A model generated the notes under the pieces. The model had not been told where the DNA came from. It did not search any database and saw only the letters and a program-made list of their open reading frames with translations. This document shows, one piece after another, positions 8,577-18,554 of a stretch of DNA of 64,000 nt. Origin of the DNA: Mesorhizobium sp. B2-1-1 (lineage in GTDB: Bacteria > Pseudomonadota > Alphaproteobacteria > Rhizobiales > Rhizobiaceae); contig NZ_CP083954.1 in the NCBI RefSeq assembly GCF_006442975.2, positions 3,293,501 through 3,357,500 on the forward strand. The letters are read 5' to 3'. Position numbers and translations under genes: made by a program. The stretch's first letter is position 1. The number at the start of each line of letters is the position of its first letter.

Positions 8577-10117
8577 TGTTCGAACATATCTCGGCAGTCT
8601 TTCGGGTCTTCTCCGGGTTGGACTAGGCCCATGCGGGCCAAATAGGTTTCGAGCTTCGCGGTTCGGTCTGCATCAAGAATCGCCATCACACCGATATATC
8701 CGTCCGGCCGGATCAGCACACACTCGCCCGGTGCCAGTGCATAAGCATCGCGAAGGTGTCCCCAGGCATCGATGACATCGCCTTGCGGGCCGATGTGGTG
8801 GACATGCAGCCCCTTGAGTGGCCCAACCGTCTCTCTCCCGGCTTGATGAACAAGCAGTGTCCAATGCGGCCCTTGCAGCAATTGGAACAGTCGCCATGGT
8901 TGCCCCGCCGCGCCCCTGATTTGGGCATCCGGCGCGCGGTCCCCCGCGTGCGGGCCGCTGCTGCGTTCGGCCATTTCCCTGGAGAGCGGCGATTCCGGAT
9001 AGGCGATATCGAGCTGGCGCACCTCGCGGCCGCGGTGCATTCCACCCTGTTTCTGGGTGTCGAGCAGCCGGGTCGAAAGGCCGAGAACCGATTCTGCGAC
9101 CGGACGTCGTTCCTGCTCATAGGTGTCGAGCAGGCAATCATCCGCGCCGTCGAGGACGGCGGCAAGTTTCCAGCCCAGATTATAGGCATCCTGCACGCTG
9201 GTGTTCAGGCCCTGGCCGCCGGTTGGCGGATGGATATGAGCTGCATCGCCAACGAGGAATACCCGATCGACCCGGTAGCGATCGGCAAGCCGGGCGTTCA
9301 TCAGGTAGGCCGACGCCCAGGCGACCGAATCCACCCGCACGTCGCCGCGGCCGGTCCGCTCATTAATCAAGCGCCCCAGCTGTTCTGCTGAGAGGTCCAC
9401 TTCGCCGTCCAGCAGAATGGGTGCCTGAATCTGGAAGAGATCGGTTCCGGCGAGCGGGCAAATCGCGACCATTCGCTCCATGTCACCGTCGTTGAACTGG
9501 TGCCACGCATCGCGGTCCAGCCCGGTCAACAGCACATCCGCCACGACCGCACGCACGCCCAGCGTCTTGCCGGGGAAATTCAAGCCGAGCGCGCCGCGCA
9601 CGAAGCTGTGCCCGCCGTCCGCCCCGACAAGATAGCGTGCGCGAACGGTTTGCTCGCCATTCGGCCCCGCAAGACGTGCCATGACACCGTTCTCACCTTG
9701 CTCGAACCCAACCAACTCACATCCGTACTCGACCCTATGGCCTAGTTCTGCCAGCCGCTCTCGCATGATCCGCTCGGTGAGGAATTGCGGAATCATTAGC
9801 GCGATGGCGTAAGGCTCTGCCGGCGTCGGATCGGGGCGCTCGCCGGTGTCCTTTTCGATATAGCTGCCGTCATCGCCATACACGCGCATCGGCGGATAGA
9901 CGCCGCCTGCGGCAACGACCCTGTCGAGAATGCCAAGATCTTCGAAAATCTCCTGTGTCCTCGGCTGGATGCCCTTGCCGCGCGAGCCACGGAAGGGTTC
10001 GCTCATCTTCTCAATGAGCTGGAAGGATATACCGCGCCGTGCAAGCTCGATCCCCAGCGTCAGGCCAGCCGCTCCTGCGCCGCAGATGAGCACATCTGCC
10101 GCAAAACCGTTTGTCAT
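8573..10117 (-). CDS. FAD-dependent aromatic monooxygenase (PheA/TfdB/MhpA type)
   Basis: Class A flavoprotein hydroxylase, expected to hydroxylate a phenolic or related aromatic compound using NAD(P)H and O2. From the preferred start (514 residues) it shows the FAD-binding ICGAGAAGLTLGIELARRG (residues 10-28), the DG motif LVGADGGHSFVRGALG near 180, the second FAD motif VFLVGDAAHIHPPTGGQG near 290, and a C-terminal thioredoxin-like region. ATG 10117 follows AGGAGATCGAC; the longer ORF start has no such site. A MarR regulator is transcribed divergently, so expression is probably derepressed by the substrate. Substrate is unknown. Confidence 0.88.
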   Translation of the reverse strand: MTNGFAADVLICGAGAAGLTLGIELARRGISFQLIEKMSEPFRGSRGKGIQPRTQEIFEDLGILDRVVAAGGVYPPMRVYGDDGSYIEKDTGERPDPTPAEPYAIALMIPQFLTERIMRERLAELGHRVEYGCELVGFEQGENGVMARLAGPNGEQTVRARYLVGADGGHSFVRGALGLNFPGKTLGVRAVVADVLLTGLDRDAWHQFNDGDMERMVAICPLAGTDLFQIQAPILLDGEVDLSAEQLGRLINERTGRGDVRVDSVAWASAYLMNARLADRYRVDRVFLVGDAAHIHPPTGGQGLNTSVQDAYNLGWKLAAVLDGADDCLLDTYEQERRPVAESVLGLSTRLLDTQKQGGMHRGREVRQLDIAYPESPLSREMAERSSGPHAGDRAPDAQIRGAAGQPWRLFQLLQGPHWTLLVHQAGRETVGPLKGLHVHHIGPQGDVIDAWGHLRDAYALAPGECVLIRPDGYIGVMAILDADRTAKLETYLARMGLVQPGEDPKDCRDMFEQ

Positions 10118-10169
10118 GTCGATCTCCTTGTGTGTAAAATGCACATAATGGAGAGTCGGAGTGCTGTCA
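10118..10169. promoter_or_regulatory. Divergent promoter region with imperfect inverted repeat
   Basis: Only 52 bases separate the monooxygenase and the marR gene, so the promoters must overlap. The segment TGTGTAAAATGCACA (about 10131-10145) is an imperfect inverted repeat of the AT-centred kind bound by MarR proteins. A related ACACAT element lies just inside marR near 10188. Assignment as operator is inference. Confidence 0.45.
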
Positions 10170-10658
10170 ATGAAAAGCGTGAAAAATACACATATTGGGA
10201 GTCATCAGATTCGTGAACTCCACGGAGCGCTGATCGAGATTGCCAGCCTTATGAACCGGCCTCAGCGCGATGAGCAGATGGTAAAGGAGGCCGGAATTGC
10301 GCTCGACCGCGCACTGTTTCCTCTGCTGGTCGGGATAGAGCGGCTTGGGCCGATAGGGATAGTGGACCTCGCCGACCGGGCTGGCCGCGATTACACCACT
10401 GTCAGCCGTCAGGTGGCGAAGCTCGAAAGCCTTGGCCTGGCCGTGCGCCGGCAGAGCGAGACAGACCGCCGCGTGAATGAGGCTGTCGTCACGCCAAAGG
10501 GCAAGGCGATGACCGACAAGATCGACGCAGCACGAGAGAGAAACGCTCGCGCCGTTTTCGAAAGCTGGGACGCACACGACATCGACGAACTCGTGCGGCT
10601 CATGCGCAAGTTCGCCGAAGCTTTGAAAGAAAAACCAGAGGACTCCAGCGCGTCCTGA
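10170..10658 (+). CDS. MarR family transcriptional regulator
   Basis: Winged-helix DNA-binding repressor, 162 residues. The recognition region reads GPIGIVDLADRAGRDYTTVS followed by RQVAKLESLGLAVRR, and the beta-wing contains SETDRRVNEAVVTPKGK, all standard for MarR. It is divergent from the flavin monooxygenase and very likely controls it in response to an aromatic ligand. ATG 10170 has GGAG upstream at a good distance; a GTG at 10161 in the same frame is an alternative. Confidence 0.87.
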   Translation: MKSVKNTHIGSHQIRELHGALIEIASLMNRPQRDEQMVKEAGIALDRALFPLLVGIERLGPIGIVDLADRAGRDYTTVSRQVAKLESLGLAVRRQSETDRRVNEAVVTPKGKAMTDKIDAARERNARAVFESWDAHDIDELVRLMRKFAEALKEKPEDSSAS

Positions 10659-10917
10659 GACGTCGCACTATTCCTCGTTTCGTACGACCCGAGCTGGCAT
10701 TTGGGATTGGGCGGCGTAGGCGTGCAATGCCTCTCCGGCTGGAGCCGGTGACAGTGCCGACGCCACCAGGGATTGTCGCATACGGGACAGACACTATCTG
10801 AACGGTGATCCTCTTTCTGTTGTGCCGGTTGCCGAGGCGGCCCCTACGGTTGACTCGGTCAAAGCCTTCCGATTTACACCGGACCAGCAAAAATCCGACA
10901 GCGCGGACCATTTTCCC

Positions 10918-13701
10918 ATGCTTGAAAAGACCTACGACGCCAAAACCGTCGAACCGAAGATTGCCAAGGTGTGGGAAGAGGCCGACGCGTTTCGCGCCGG
11001 CGCCGGCGCCGAGGAGGGGGCCGAGGCCTTCACCATCGTCATCCCGCCGCCCAACGTCACCGGCTCGCTGCATATGGGCCACGCGCTCAACAACACGTTG
11101 CAGGATATTCTCGTTCGCTTCGAGCGCATGCGCGGCAAGAACGTGCTGTGGCAGCCGGGCATGGACCATGCCGGCATCGCCACGCAGATGGTGGTCGAGC
11201 GGCAGTTGATGGAAAAGCAGATCCATCGCCGCGACCTCACCCGTGAACAGTTCATCGAGAAAGTGTGGGAGTGGAAAGCCGAATCCGGGGGCGCGATCCT
11301 CAACCAGCTGAAGCGGCTCGGCGCCTCGGCCGACTGGTCGCGCGAACGCTTCACCATGGACGAAGGCCTGTCCAAGGCCGTGCTCGAAGTGTTCGTCACG
11401 CTCTACAAGGAAGGCCTGATCTACAAGGACAAGCGCCTTGTGAACTGGGATCCCAAGCTGCTCACCGCGATCTCCGATCTCGAGGTCGAGCAGCAGGAGG
11501 TCAACGGCAATCTCTGGCACTTCCGCTATCCCGTCGAAGGCGTGGCCTTCGATCCGGAAAACCCGAAGACCTTCATCATCGTGGCGACGACGCGCCCCGA
11601 GACGATGCTGGGCGATACGGCCGTCGCCGTGCATCCGGACGACGAGCGCTTCCGGCACCTGGTCGGCAAGAATGTCGTCCTGCCGATCGTCGGCCGCAAG
11701 ATTCCCGTGGTGGCGGATGAGTATTCCGACCCCGAGAAGGGCTCTGGCGCGGTTAAGATAACGCCGGCGCATGACTTCAACGACTTCGAGGTCGGCAAGC
11801 GCCACAAGCTGCCGGCGATCAATATCCTCACCGTCGAGGCGGCGGTAAACCTCAGGGACAACGAGGATTTCCTCGCCGGGCTCGAGGTGACGCCGGAGCG
11901 CCAAGCCGTCTGGGATGAACTCAACGGCCTTGACCGCTTTGTCGCGCGCAAGAGGATCGTCGAATTGATGGAAGAAGGCGGCTTCCTCGACAAGGTCGAG
12001 CCGCATCGCCACGCCGTGCCGCATGGTGATCGCGGCGGCGTGCCGATCGAGCCGTTCCTGACCGAGCAGTGGTATGCAAACGCCGCCGAACTGGCCAAGC
12101 CGGCGATCGCCTCGGTGCGCGAGGGGCGTACCAAGATCATACCCGCGAATTGGGAAAAGACGTACTTCCAGTGGATGGAGAACATTGAACCCTGGTGCAT
12201 CTCGCGCCAGCTTTGGTGGGGCCACCAGATTCCGGCATGGTATGGGCCGGACGGGCGCGTCTTCGTCGAGAAGACGGAGGAAGAGGCGCTGAGTGCCGCG
12301 ATCGAATATTATCTGGCGCTCGAAGGACCCTGGAAGGCCTGGGTCGAGGACAAGCTCGAGAATTTCCAGCCGGGCGAAATCCTGACCCGTGACGAGGACG
12401 TGCTCGATACCTGGTTTTCTTCGGCGCTGTGGCCGTTCTCGACGCTGGGCTGGCCGGATGAGACGCCGGAGCTGAAAACCTACTACCAGACCGACGTGCT
12501 GGTGACCGGCTTCGACCTGATCTTCTTCTGGGTCGCGCGCATGATGATGATGGGCCTGCACTTCATGGACGAGGAGCCGTTCCACACCGTCTACATGCAC
12601 GCGCTGGTGCGCGACAAGAACGGGCAGAAGATGTCGAAGTCGAAAGGCAACGTCGTCGACCCGCTCGACCTCATCGACGAATATGGCGCCGACGCGCTGC
12701 GCTTCACGCTGACGGTGATGGCGGCGCAGGGGCGTGACGTGAAGCTCGACCCGGCGCGCATTGCCGGCTACCGCAATTTCGGCACCAAGCTTTGGAACGC
12801 GACGCGCTTCGCCGAGATGAACGAAGTCGCGCGCAACGACGATTTCTGGCTGAACGACGCCAAGCTGGCGGTCAACCGCTGGATCCTGACCGAGCTGACG
12901 CGCGCCGCGCGAGAGGTCACGGACGGCATCACCTCATATCGCTTCAACGAGGCGGCGGGGGCGGCCTACCGCTTCGTCTGGAACCTGTTCTGCGACTGGT
13001 ATCTGGAGCTGCTGAAGCCGGTGTTCATGGGCACGGACGAGGCGGCCAAGGCCGAAAGCCGCGCCTGCGTCGCCTTCGTGCTCGACGAAATCTACAAGCT
13101 CCTGCATCCGATGATGCCGTTCATGACCGAGGAACTTTGGGCGCAGACCGCGGGCGAGGGCAAGGAGCGCGCTTCGCTGCTTTGCCATGCCGCGTGGCCG
13201 TCGCCGGATTTCGAAGACGCTGAAGCGGCCGCCGACATCAACTGGCTGGTTGATCTCGTCTCCGGCATTCGTTCCGTGCGTTCGGAAATGAACGTGCCGC
13301 CGGCAGCCATCGCGCCGCTGATGGTGATCGGAGCCAACACGCTTACCCGCGAACGGCTGGGGCGCCACGCCGCCGCGATCAAGCGGCTGGCGCGCGTCGG
13401 CGACATCTCGCAGGTTGACGCCGCACCCAAGGGCTCGGCGCAGATCGTGCTCAACGAGGCAACGGTCTGCCTGCCGCTCGGCAGCCTGATCGATCTCGCC
13501 GCCGAGGCCGCGCGCTTGCAGAAAGAACTGGCCAAGGTGACCGAGGAGATCGCACGCCTGCACAAGAAGCTGTCGAACGAAAGATTCGTCGCCAGCGCGC
13601 CGGCCGAGATCGTGGAAGCCGAGCGTGAAAAGCTGGCCGAATACCGCGAGGCGCAGGGCAAGCTTTCGGTGGCGCTGGCCAGGGTTCGCGAAGCGGGTTG
13701 A
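10918..13701 (+). CDS. valS: Valyl-tRNA synthetase
   Basis: Charges tRNA-Val in the cytoplasm. The product (927 residues) has the class I HIGH motif in PPPNVTGSLHMGHALNN (about residues 41-57), the editing domain in the middle, and the KMSKS motif in GQKMSKSKGN near 570. The C-terminal coiled coil (about residues 855-927) with a heptad-like charged run is typical of ValS. I chose ATG 10918 since the family starts at MLEKTYDAK; an upstream ATG at 10822 would add 32 unconserved residues. It follows the accessory monooxygenase/marR pair. Confidence 0.96.
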   Translation: MLEKTYDAKTVEPKIAKVWEEADAFRAGAGAEEGAEAFTIVIPPPNVTGSLHMGHALNNTLQDILVRFERMRGKNVLWQPGMDHAGIATQMVVERQLMEKQIHRRDLTREQFIEKVWEWKAESGGAILNQLKRLGASADWSRERFTMDEGLSKAVLEVFVTLYKEGLIYKDKRLVNWDPKLLTAISDLEVEQQEVNGNLWHFRYPVEGVAFDPENPKTFIIVATTRPETMLGDTAVAVHPDDERFRHLVGKNVVLPIVGRKIPVVADEYSDPEKGSGAVKITPAHDFNDFEVGKRHKLPAINILTVEAAVNLRDNEDFLAGLEVTPERQAVWDELNGLDRFVARKRIVELMEEGGFLDKVEPHRHAVPHGDRGGVPIEPFLTEQWYANAAELAKPAIASVREGRTKIIPANWEKTYFQWMENIEPWCISRQLWWGHQIPAWYGPDGRVFVEKTEEEALSAAIEYYLALEGPWKAWVEDKLENFQPGEILTRDEDVLDTWFSSALWPFSTLGWPDETPELKTYYQTDVLVTGFDLIFFWVARMMMMGLHFMDEEPFHTVYMHALVRDKNGQKMSKSKGNVVDPLDLIDEYGADALRFTLTVMAAQGRDVKLDPARIAGYRNFGTKLWNATRFAEMNEVARNDDFWLNDAKLAVNRWILTELTRAAREVTDGITSYRFNEAAGAAYRFVWNLFCDWYLELLKPVFMGTDEAAKAESRACVAFVLDEIYKLLHPMMPFMTEELWAQTAGEGKERASLLCHAAWPSPDFEDAEAAADINWLVDLVSGIRSVRSEMNVPPAAIAPLMVIGANTLTRERLGRHAAAIKRLARVGDISQVDAAPKGSAQIVLNEATVCLPLGSLIDLAAEAARLQKELAKVTEEIARLHKKLSNERFVASAPAEIVEAEREKLAEYREAQGKLSVALARVREAG

Positions 13702-13780
13702 GGGCAGATTCGGGAGACTTTAGGGCCCTCTAAAATGGGGTGGCTTTTTGCCTCGAAACCGGCATTCCGTAGCGTTAATG

Positions 13781-13796
13781 TTGACGTAAACGGAAG
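13781..13796. promoter_or_regulatory. TTGACGTAAACG half-operator-like element
   Basis: The 12 bases TTGACGTAAACG match the left part of the near-perfect palindrome found at 43550-43565. The right arm is degenerate here (GAAG instead of TCAA). It lies 265 bases before a FadL-type porin. A shared regulator, for example a MerR-family LiuR-like factor, is possible but unproven. Confidence 0.3.
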
Positions 13797-13801
13797 TTTT
13801 C

Positions 13802-13833
13802 GCCCCATTGTTGCCATAATGTAACAATGGGGC
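13802..13833. repeat. 11-bp inverted repeat with 10-base spacer
   Basis: GCCCCATTGTT and AACAATGGGGC pair perfectly around GCCATAATGT. There is no T-run after it on the plus strand, so it is either a cis-regulatory operator for the downstream porin, or the 3' hairpin of the valS transcript. Confidence 0.6.
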
Positions 13834-14060
13834 ATTCGACTGCTCAAAACTGATTATTTTTGGCCTTTTTGGCCGATTTTCTCCCGTTTTTCTGAGTGAG
13901 ACACGCCCGGCGAACCGTTTTTCTGCCTCGCTGCGCTGGTCTGCATTTTGTCCGGAATGCGTCCGGTGGACATGTACATGTACGCCCCAAGAATTCGTTG
14001 TTGCACCGTTAACCCGAATTGGTTCTAGCTGGATGCACTGACTATTCGGGGAGGACATCC

Positions 14061-15290
14061 ATGAACAATCTGCGTTTGAAAGCACTGCTGGGGGCAGGGT
14101 GCTTTTCGCTGGCTTTGCTGGGGACGGCAATGAGCTCGGCACATGCCGGCGGCCTGGAACGTGGCGGCTACGATATCGACCTGCTGTTTGATCCGGCGCC
14201 GTTCGCGACGGACGCGGAAGCGACCTATGTGATGCCGGACCGTAAGTACGAGAATGCGCGTGGTCCCGGCGGAGCCAATCTCGGCCTTGGTACCTCGGCC
14301 GACGGAGCCGAGGGCTATTGGGTACCGCGCATAGGAATGAAGGCCCAGGTTGTGCAGGGCGTCGACTGCATGGTCGATTATTCGCAGCCTTGGGGCGCGC
14401 ATACCGCACCAGGTATGTGGAACGGAGCGCTTTCTAACGTCGAGACTGATATCAAGAGCAACAATTACGCCGGCACCTGTTCCTACAAGTTTGATGCTGG
14501 CAAGGGCCAGCTCCGCTTTATCGGCGGGTTGTTCTATCAGGACATTTCAGGCTTCAAGGAAAGCTTGGTCGGTTTTACTCCCCTCGGACAACCGCTGCTT
14601 GGTCGTGTCGATCTGGAGGCTAACGGTTGGGGCTGGCGCGCCGGCGTTGCCTACGAAATCCCTGATATCGCGCTCCGCGCCAGCTTGGTCTACAATTCGA
14701 AAGTCAAGCTAGACAACATTTCGGGCACACTCACCTTACCAGCTATTCTTGGAGGTTCTCGGCCGATCTATGGCGCAGAGGAGTCGATGCCGGATTCGCT
14801 GGAACTGAAACTGCAGTCCGGTATTGCGCCTGACTGGCTGGCCTTCGGCTCAATCAAGTGGGTCAACTGGAGCGTGCTGCAGAGCGTTCCGATCTGTCCA
14901 ACAATTGCGCCTGGGGCGGCTTGCTTCACGAACGGCCCGGGTCAGGTGACGTCGCTCGACCTGATGTATCGTGACGGCTGGACCGTTTCAGGTGGTATCG
15001 GCCACAAGTTCAATGATCAATGGAGTGCCGCCGGTCAATTGACCTGGGATCGTGGCACCTCGCATGGCTATGGTGCGCAGACCGATACGTGGACCCTGGG
15101 CGGCGGCGTCGCCTATACGCCGCAGCCCAACATCGAAGTGCGGCTCGCTGGAGCGGTCGGCGTTTTGACCAGCGGCCACTCGGGGACATTGGCTGGTGAG
15201 AACGGCTATGTTGCAGGCGAGGATGCCAGCTATGATTTCGGGAATGATCTGATCACGGCGATCTCTGGTGGTGTGAAGATCAAGTTCTAA
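14061..15290 (+). CDS. OmpP1/FadL family outer-membrane transporter
   Basis: Beta-barrel outer-membrane protein of the FadL family, which takes up long-chain fatty acids or other hydrophobic compounds. It has 409 residues, a signal peptide ending in SSAHAG (about residues 1-29), alternating amphipathic strands and a C-terminal aromatic residue (VKIKF) as needed for barrel assembly. ATG 14061 is preceded by GGGGAGGA at a good distance. A strong intrinsic terminator follows directly, so it is monocistronic. The ligand cannot be read from sequence. Confidence 0.85.
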   Translation: MNNLRLKALLGAGCFSLALLGTAMSSAHAGGLERGGYDIDLLFDPAPFATDAEATYVMPDRKYENARGPGGANLGLGTSADGAEGYWVPRIGMKAQVVQGVDCMVDYSQPWGAHTAPGMWNGALSNVETDIKSNNYAGTCSYKFDAGKGQLRFIGGLFYQDISGFKESLVGFTPLGQPLLGRVDLEANGWGWRAGVAYEIPDIALRASLVYNSKVKLDNISGTLTLPAILGGSRPIYGAEESMPDSLELKLQSGIAPDWLAFGSIKWVNWSVLQSVPICPTIAPGAACFTNGPGQVTSLDLMYRDGWTVSGGIGHKFNDQWSAAGQLTWDRGTSHGYGAQTDTWTLGGGVAYTPQPNIEVRLAGAVGVLTSGHSGTLAGENGYVAGEDASYDFGNDLITAISGGVKIKF

Positions 15291-15310
15291 GTCTCTGTAA
15301 AATCAAATGA

Positions 15311-15336
15311 AAGGCCGGGCAATGCCCGGCCTTTTT
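15311..15336 (+). terminator. Rho-independent terminator after the FadL-type porin
   Basis: A 10-base-pair stem (AAGGCCGGGC with GCCCGGCCTT) closes a three-base AAT loop and is followed by a T-run. It begins 20 bases past the porin stop. Confidence 0.9.
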
Positions 15337-15597
15337 CGTTCCGGGGCTGTGGCCGAGCCTGTCGGCCCCAGGGCTGCGTTGCAGATAAACCGCACCAGCT
15401 CCGCCTCGTGTCGTTGTGATGTTTTGGCAACACTTTCTGAACAACCCCTGCGCTAGAAGTCAGGCCGACGAAATTGCCCATTTCCCGCCATAAACCCGGC
15501 GCACCTCGATCTTGTCTCGGGACACGCGCCAAAAGGCTCGGCGATGGGAGCAGGCCGCACCGCCCTCTTGCGAGGAAGATGTGGGGCAAGGAAGAGT

Positions 15598-17322
15598 ATG
15601 GACGCCAAAGTCATCTCCAAGGCTAAGCTCCCCAGCCGCTATGTGACCGTCGGTCCGGCGCGTGCGCCGCATCGCTCCTATCTCTATGCCATGGGCCTGT
15701 CGGCGGCCGAGATCGCACAGCCGCTGGTCGGCGTCGCCTCCTGCTGGAACGAAGCGGCGCCCTGCAACATTTCGCTGATGCGCCAGGCGCAAGTGGTCAA
15801 GAAGGGCGTCGCGGCCGCCAACGGCACGCCGCGCGAATTCTGCACCATCACCGTCACCGACGGCATCGCCATGGGCCACCAGGGCATGAAGTCGTCGCTG
15901 GTGTCGCGCGAGGTCATCGCCGATTCGGTCGAGCTCACCATGCGCGGCCATTGCTACGACGCGCTGGTCGGGCTCGCCGGCTGCGACAAGTCGCTGCCCG
16001 GCATGATGATGGCCATGGTGCGGCTCAACGTGCCGTCGATCTTCATCTATGGCGGCTCGATCCTGCCCGGCAGCTACCGCGGCCGCCAGATCACCGTGCA
16101 GGATGTGTTCGAAGCGGTCGGCCAGCACTCGGTCGGCACGATCGGCGATGCCGAACTGCTTGAAATCGAGCAGGCCGCCTGTCCCTCGGCCGGCTCCTGC
16201 GGCGCCCAGTTCACCGCCAACACGATGGCGACCGTGGCCGAGGCGATCGGTCTGGCACTGCCCTATTCCTGCGGCGCGCCGGCGCCTTATGAAATGCGCG
16301 ATCGTTTCAACTTCGCCTCCGGCGAAAAGATCATGGAACTGATCGCCAGGAACATCCGGCCGCGCGACATCGTCACGCTGAAAGCACTGGAGAACGCGGC
16401 GACGGTGGTTTCGGCCACCGGCGGCTCGACCAATGCGGCGCTGCATTTGCCGGCCATAGCGCATGAGGCCGGCATCAAGTTCGACCTGTTCGATGTCGCC
16501 CGGATTTTCGAGAAGACGCCATACATCGCCGACCTCAAGCCCGGCGGCAAATATGTCGCCAAGGACATGTTCGAGGCCGGCGGCATTCCGCTGTTGATGA
16601 AGACGCTGCTCGACCACGGCTACCTGCATGGCGATTGCCTGACGGTCACTGGCCGCACTTTGGCCGAAAATATGGAGCATATTGCCTGGAATGAACACCA
16701 GGATGTGGTCCGCCCGGCCGACAGACCTATTACCCAAACCGGCGGTGTCGTGGGCTTGAAGGGAAACCTTGCCCCCGAAGGCGCGATCGTGAAGGTCGCG
16801 GGCATGACGGAGTTGAAGTTCTCCGGCCCAGCGCGCTGCTTCGATTCGGAAGAGGAATGTTTCGAAGCGGTGACGCATCGCAACTACCGGGAAGGCGAAG
16901 TTCTCGTCATCCGCTACGAAGGGCCGCGCGGCGGACCGGGCATGCGCGAGATGCTGTCGACGACGGCGGCACTCTACGGCCAGGGCATGGGTGGCAAGGT
17001 GGCGCTGATCACAGACGGCCGTTTCTCGGGCGCGACGCGCGGCTTCTGCATCGGCCATGTCGGGCCGGAGGCAGCCGTTGGCGGTCCGATCGGCCTCATC
17101 CGGGACGGCGATGTGATCTCTATAGATGCCGTGAACGGCACGATCGATGTGGCGTTGTCCGATAGGGAACTGGCTGCGAGGGCAAAGAGTTGGAAGGCGC
17201 GCACGACCGACTATCAGTCCGGCGCGATATGGAAATACGCACAGACGGTAGGTTCCGCCCGCGACGGCGCAGTCACCCATCCGGGCGGTGCGAAAGAAAC
17301 ACACTGCTATGCGGACATCTGA
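15598..17322 (+). CDS. ilvD: Dihydroxy-acid dehydratase
   Basis: Iron-sulfur dehydratase of the IlvD/Edd family, converting 2,3-dihydroxy acids to 2-keto acids in branched-chain amino-acid synthesis. The 574-residue product has the cluster ligands in [31 protein letters not shown], and [16 protein letters not shown], and the C-terminal [17 protein letters not shown] 15598 follows AAGGAAG; an upstream ATG at 15544 has none. Its end overlaps exoR by 14 bases. Rhizobia often carry more than one IlvD/Edd paralog, so a sugar-acid substrate is possible. Confidence 0.9.
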   Translation: MDAKVISKAKLPSRYVTVGPARAPHRSYLYAMGLSAAEIAQPLVGVASCWNEAAPCNISLMRQAQVVKKGVAAANGTPREFCTITVTDGIAMGHQGMKSSLVSREVIADSVELTMRGHCYDALVGLAGCDKSLPGMMMAMVRLNVPSIFIYGGSILPGSYRGRQITVQDVFEAVGQHSVGTIGDAELLEIEQAACPSAGSCGAQFTANTMATVAEAIGLALPYSCGAPAPYEMRDRFNFASGEKIMELIARNIRPRDIVTLKALENAATVVSATGGSTNAALHLPAIAHEAGIKFDLFDVARIFEKTPYIADLKPGGKYVAKDMFEAGGIPLLMKTLLDHGYLHGDCLTVTGRTLAENMEHIAWNEHQDVVRPADRPITQTGGVVGLKGNLAPEGAIVKVAGMTELKFSGPARCFDSEEECFEAVTHRNYREGEVLVIRYEGPRGGPGMREMLSTTAALYGQGMGGKVALITDGRFSGATRGFCIGHVGPEAAVGGPIGLIRDGDVISIDAVNGTIDVALSDRELAARAKSWKARTTDYQSGAIWKYAQTVGSARDGAVTHPGGAKETHCYADI

Positions 17323-18136
17323 GTTGTTGAGGTCGTCTGTCCTTCCGGCACTGGTCGCGTTAGCGATCTTTGGCGCCGTCGGCCAGGCCATGGCCTTCGA
17401 CGACAAGGTGTTCGACGACAAGACCGGCGTGAAGCCGCAGTCGAGCCCCTGGGCGGTGTTCCAGTTCGGTTTCTCCGCCTACAAGAACGGCCACAAGGAA
17501 CAGGCCGCGGAGGCCTATAAATACGCCGCCGAGAACGGCCAGATCGGCGCTACCTGGAAGCTTGCCCGCATGTATGCCGAGGGTGACGGCGTGGCGCGCG
17601 ACGATTACGAGGCGTTCAAGTTCTTCTCGGAGATCGTCGATCAGGACGTCGAGCCCGGCTCACCGGAAGAAAGCTACGTTTCCGACGCGCTGGTGGCGCT
17701 GGGCGACTATTTGCGCAAGGGCATTCCCGGCAGCCCGGTGACCGAGAACGAAGTGGCGGCCCAGGAATATTACATGCGCGCCGCCGCCAACTACCGCAAC
17801 CCGAATGCCCAGTTCGAGATGGGGCAGATGTTCCTGAAGGGCGAGGGCGGCGTGAAGGCCAGCGTCAAGCAGGCCGGGCGCTGGTTCCAGCTCGCCGCCG
17901 AAAAAGGCCATGCCGGCGCGCAGGCGACGCTTGGCCATCTGTTGTTCCAGAGCGGCAAGATCGTGCGCGGCCTGGCGATGATGACGGCAGCACTCGAACG
18001 TGCGGCGCCCGCCGACCAGCCCTGGATCCGCGGCATGCAGGAGGAGGCCTTTGCCGCCGCCGGCGAAGCCGACCGCCGCACAGCGATCTCGCTCGCTGAC
18101 GACATCCTGACCAAGGGCAACAGCGCCGATCAGTAA
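17309..18136 (+). CDS. exoR: Exopolysaccharide production negative regulator ExoR
   Basis: Periplasmic Sel1-repeat protein that binds the ExoS sensor and represses the ExoS/ChvI system, so controlling succinoglycan, motility and symbiosis in rhizobia. It has a signal peptide (about residues 1-28, ending AMA) and several Sel1-like repeats, for example [19 protein letters not shown] and the later [19 protein letters not shown]. The blocks [19 protein letters not shown] and [18 protein letters not shown] are those I recognise from Sinorhizobium ExoR. The chosen ATG 17309 gives a good signal peptide; it overlaps ilvD by 14 bases. Confidence 0.92.
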   Translation: MRTSELLRSSVLPALVALAIFGAVGQAMAFDDKVFDDKTGVKPQSSPWAVFQFGFSAYKNGHKEQAAEAYKYAAENGQIGATWKLARMYAEGDGVARDDYEAFKFFSEIVDQDVEPGSPEESYVSDALVALGDYLRKGIPGSPVTENEVAAQEYYMRAAANYRNPNAQFEMGQMFLKGEGGVKASVKQAGRWFQLAAEKGHAGAQATLGHLLFQSGKIVRGLAMMTAALERAAPADQPWIRGMQEEAFAAAGEADRRTAISLADDILTKGNSADQ

Positions 18137-18172
18137 GGATGATCTCCCCACGAGGAGATCGCTAATCAGACA

Positions 18173-18490
18173 TTAATTCTCGGTCGGCTCCGGCGGCACC
18201 ATGCTGGGAGCCGGCGCCGAGATCGGCGTCATCCGCCGGTGCGGCGCCAGCCTGTCTGCCGGGCAGCTGTCCCCGACTTTCGTCCATGAGGTGTTGTTGA
18301 GCACCATCTCGCAGCGGGCGAGGTGGTTCTTGTCGGCGATCGTCAGACAGGCGACCTGGCCGACCGGGTAGGATTTTCCATTGGCAAGACATTCCTCGGC
18401 GGCGAAAGCCGCCGCAGGGACGGCGACAGCGAATGCCAGGCCGATCGGACAAAGGACAAGTCGTATGGTCATGGGAACCCCAGCCGCCAT
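18173..18490 (-). CDS. Hypothetical secreted protein, 105 residues
   Basis: No recognised family. The N-terminus is a good signal peptide (VLCPIGLAFAVAVPAAAFA), and the mature part has four cysteines, suggesting two disulphides in the periplasm, followed by a proline-rich tail. GGGAGA before the ATG at 18490 supports this start, although the ATG at 18472 is also usable. The gene converges on exoR; a short stem (GATCTCC/GGAGATC at 18141-18160) lies between them. Confidence 0.65.
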   Translation of the reverse strand: MAAGVPMTIRLVLCPIGLAFAVAVPAAAFAAEECLANGKSYPVGQVACLTIADKNHLARCEMVLNNTSWTKVGDSCPADRLAPHRRMTPISAPAPSMVPPEPTEN

Positions 18491-18554
18491 GATGATCTCC
18501 CATCATGCGCCTGATTGTGGCGATACGAGGTCCAGCGCGGGCCCGGGGTCTCCC

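Larger units (their letters stand above)
13702..14060. other. Intergenic region upstream of the FadL-type porin
   Basis: A 359-base non-coding stretch between valS and the porin gene. It holds a TTGACGTAAACG element at 13781 and a strong inverted repeat at 13802-13833, both listed separately, and an AT-rich tract near 13850-13890. No open frame is convincing. Confidence 0.6.

Noticed and set aside
10600..12600. 666-codon open frame on the minus strand across valS
   Set aside because: It is an antisense shadow of the GC-rich valS gene; the arginine/histidine-heavy product matches no family.
15460..17421. 653-codon minus-strand frame across ilvD
   Set aside because: Antisense shadow of ilvD, which carries all expected Fe-S motifs.
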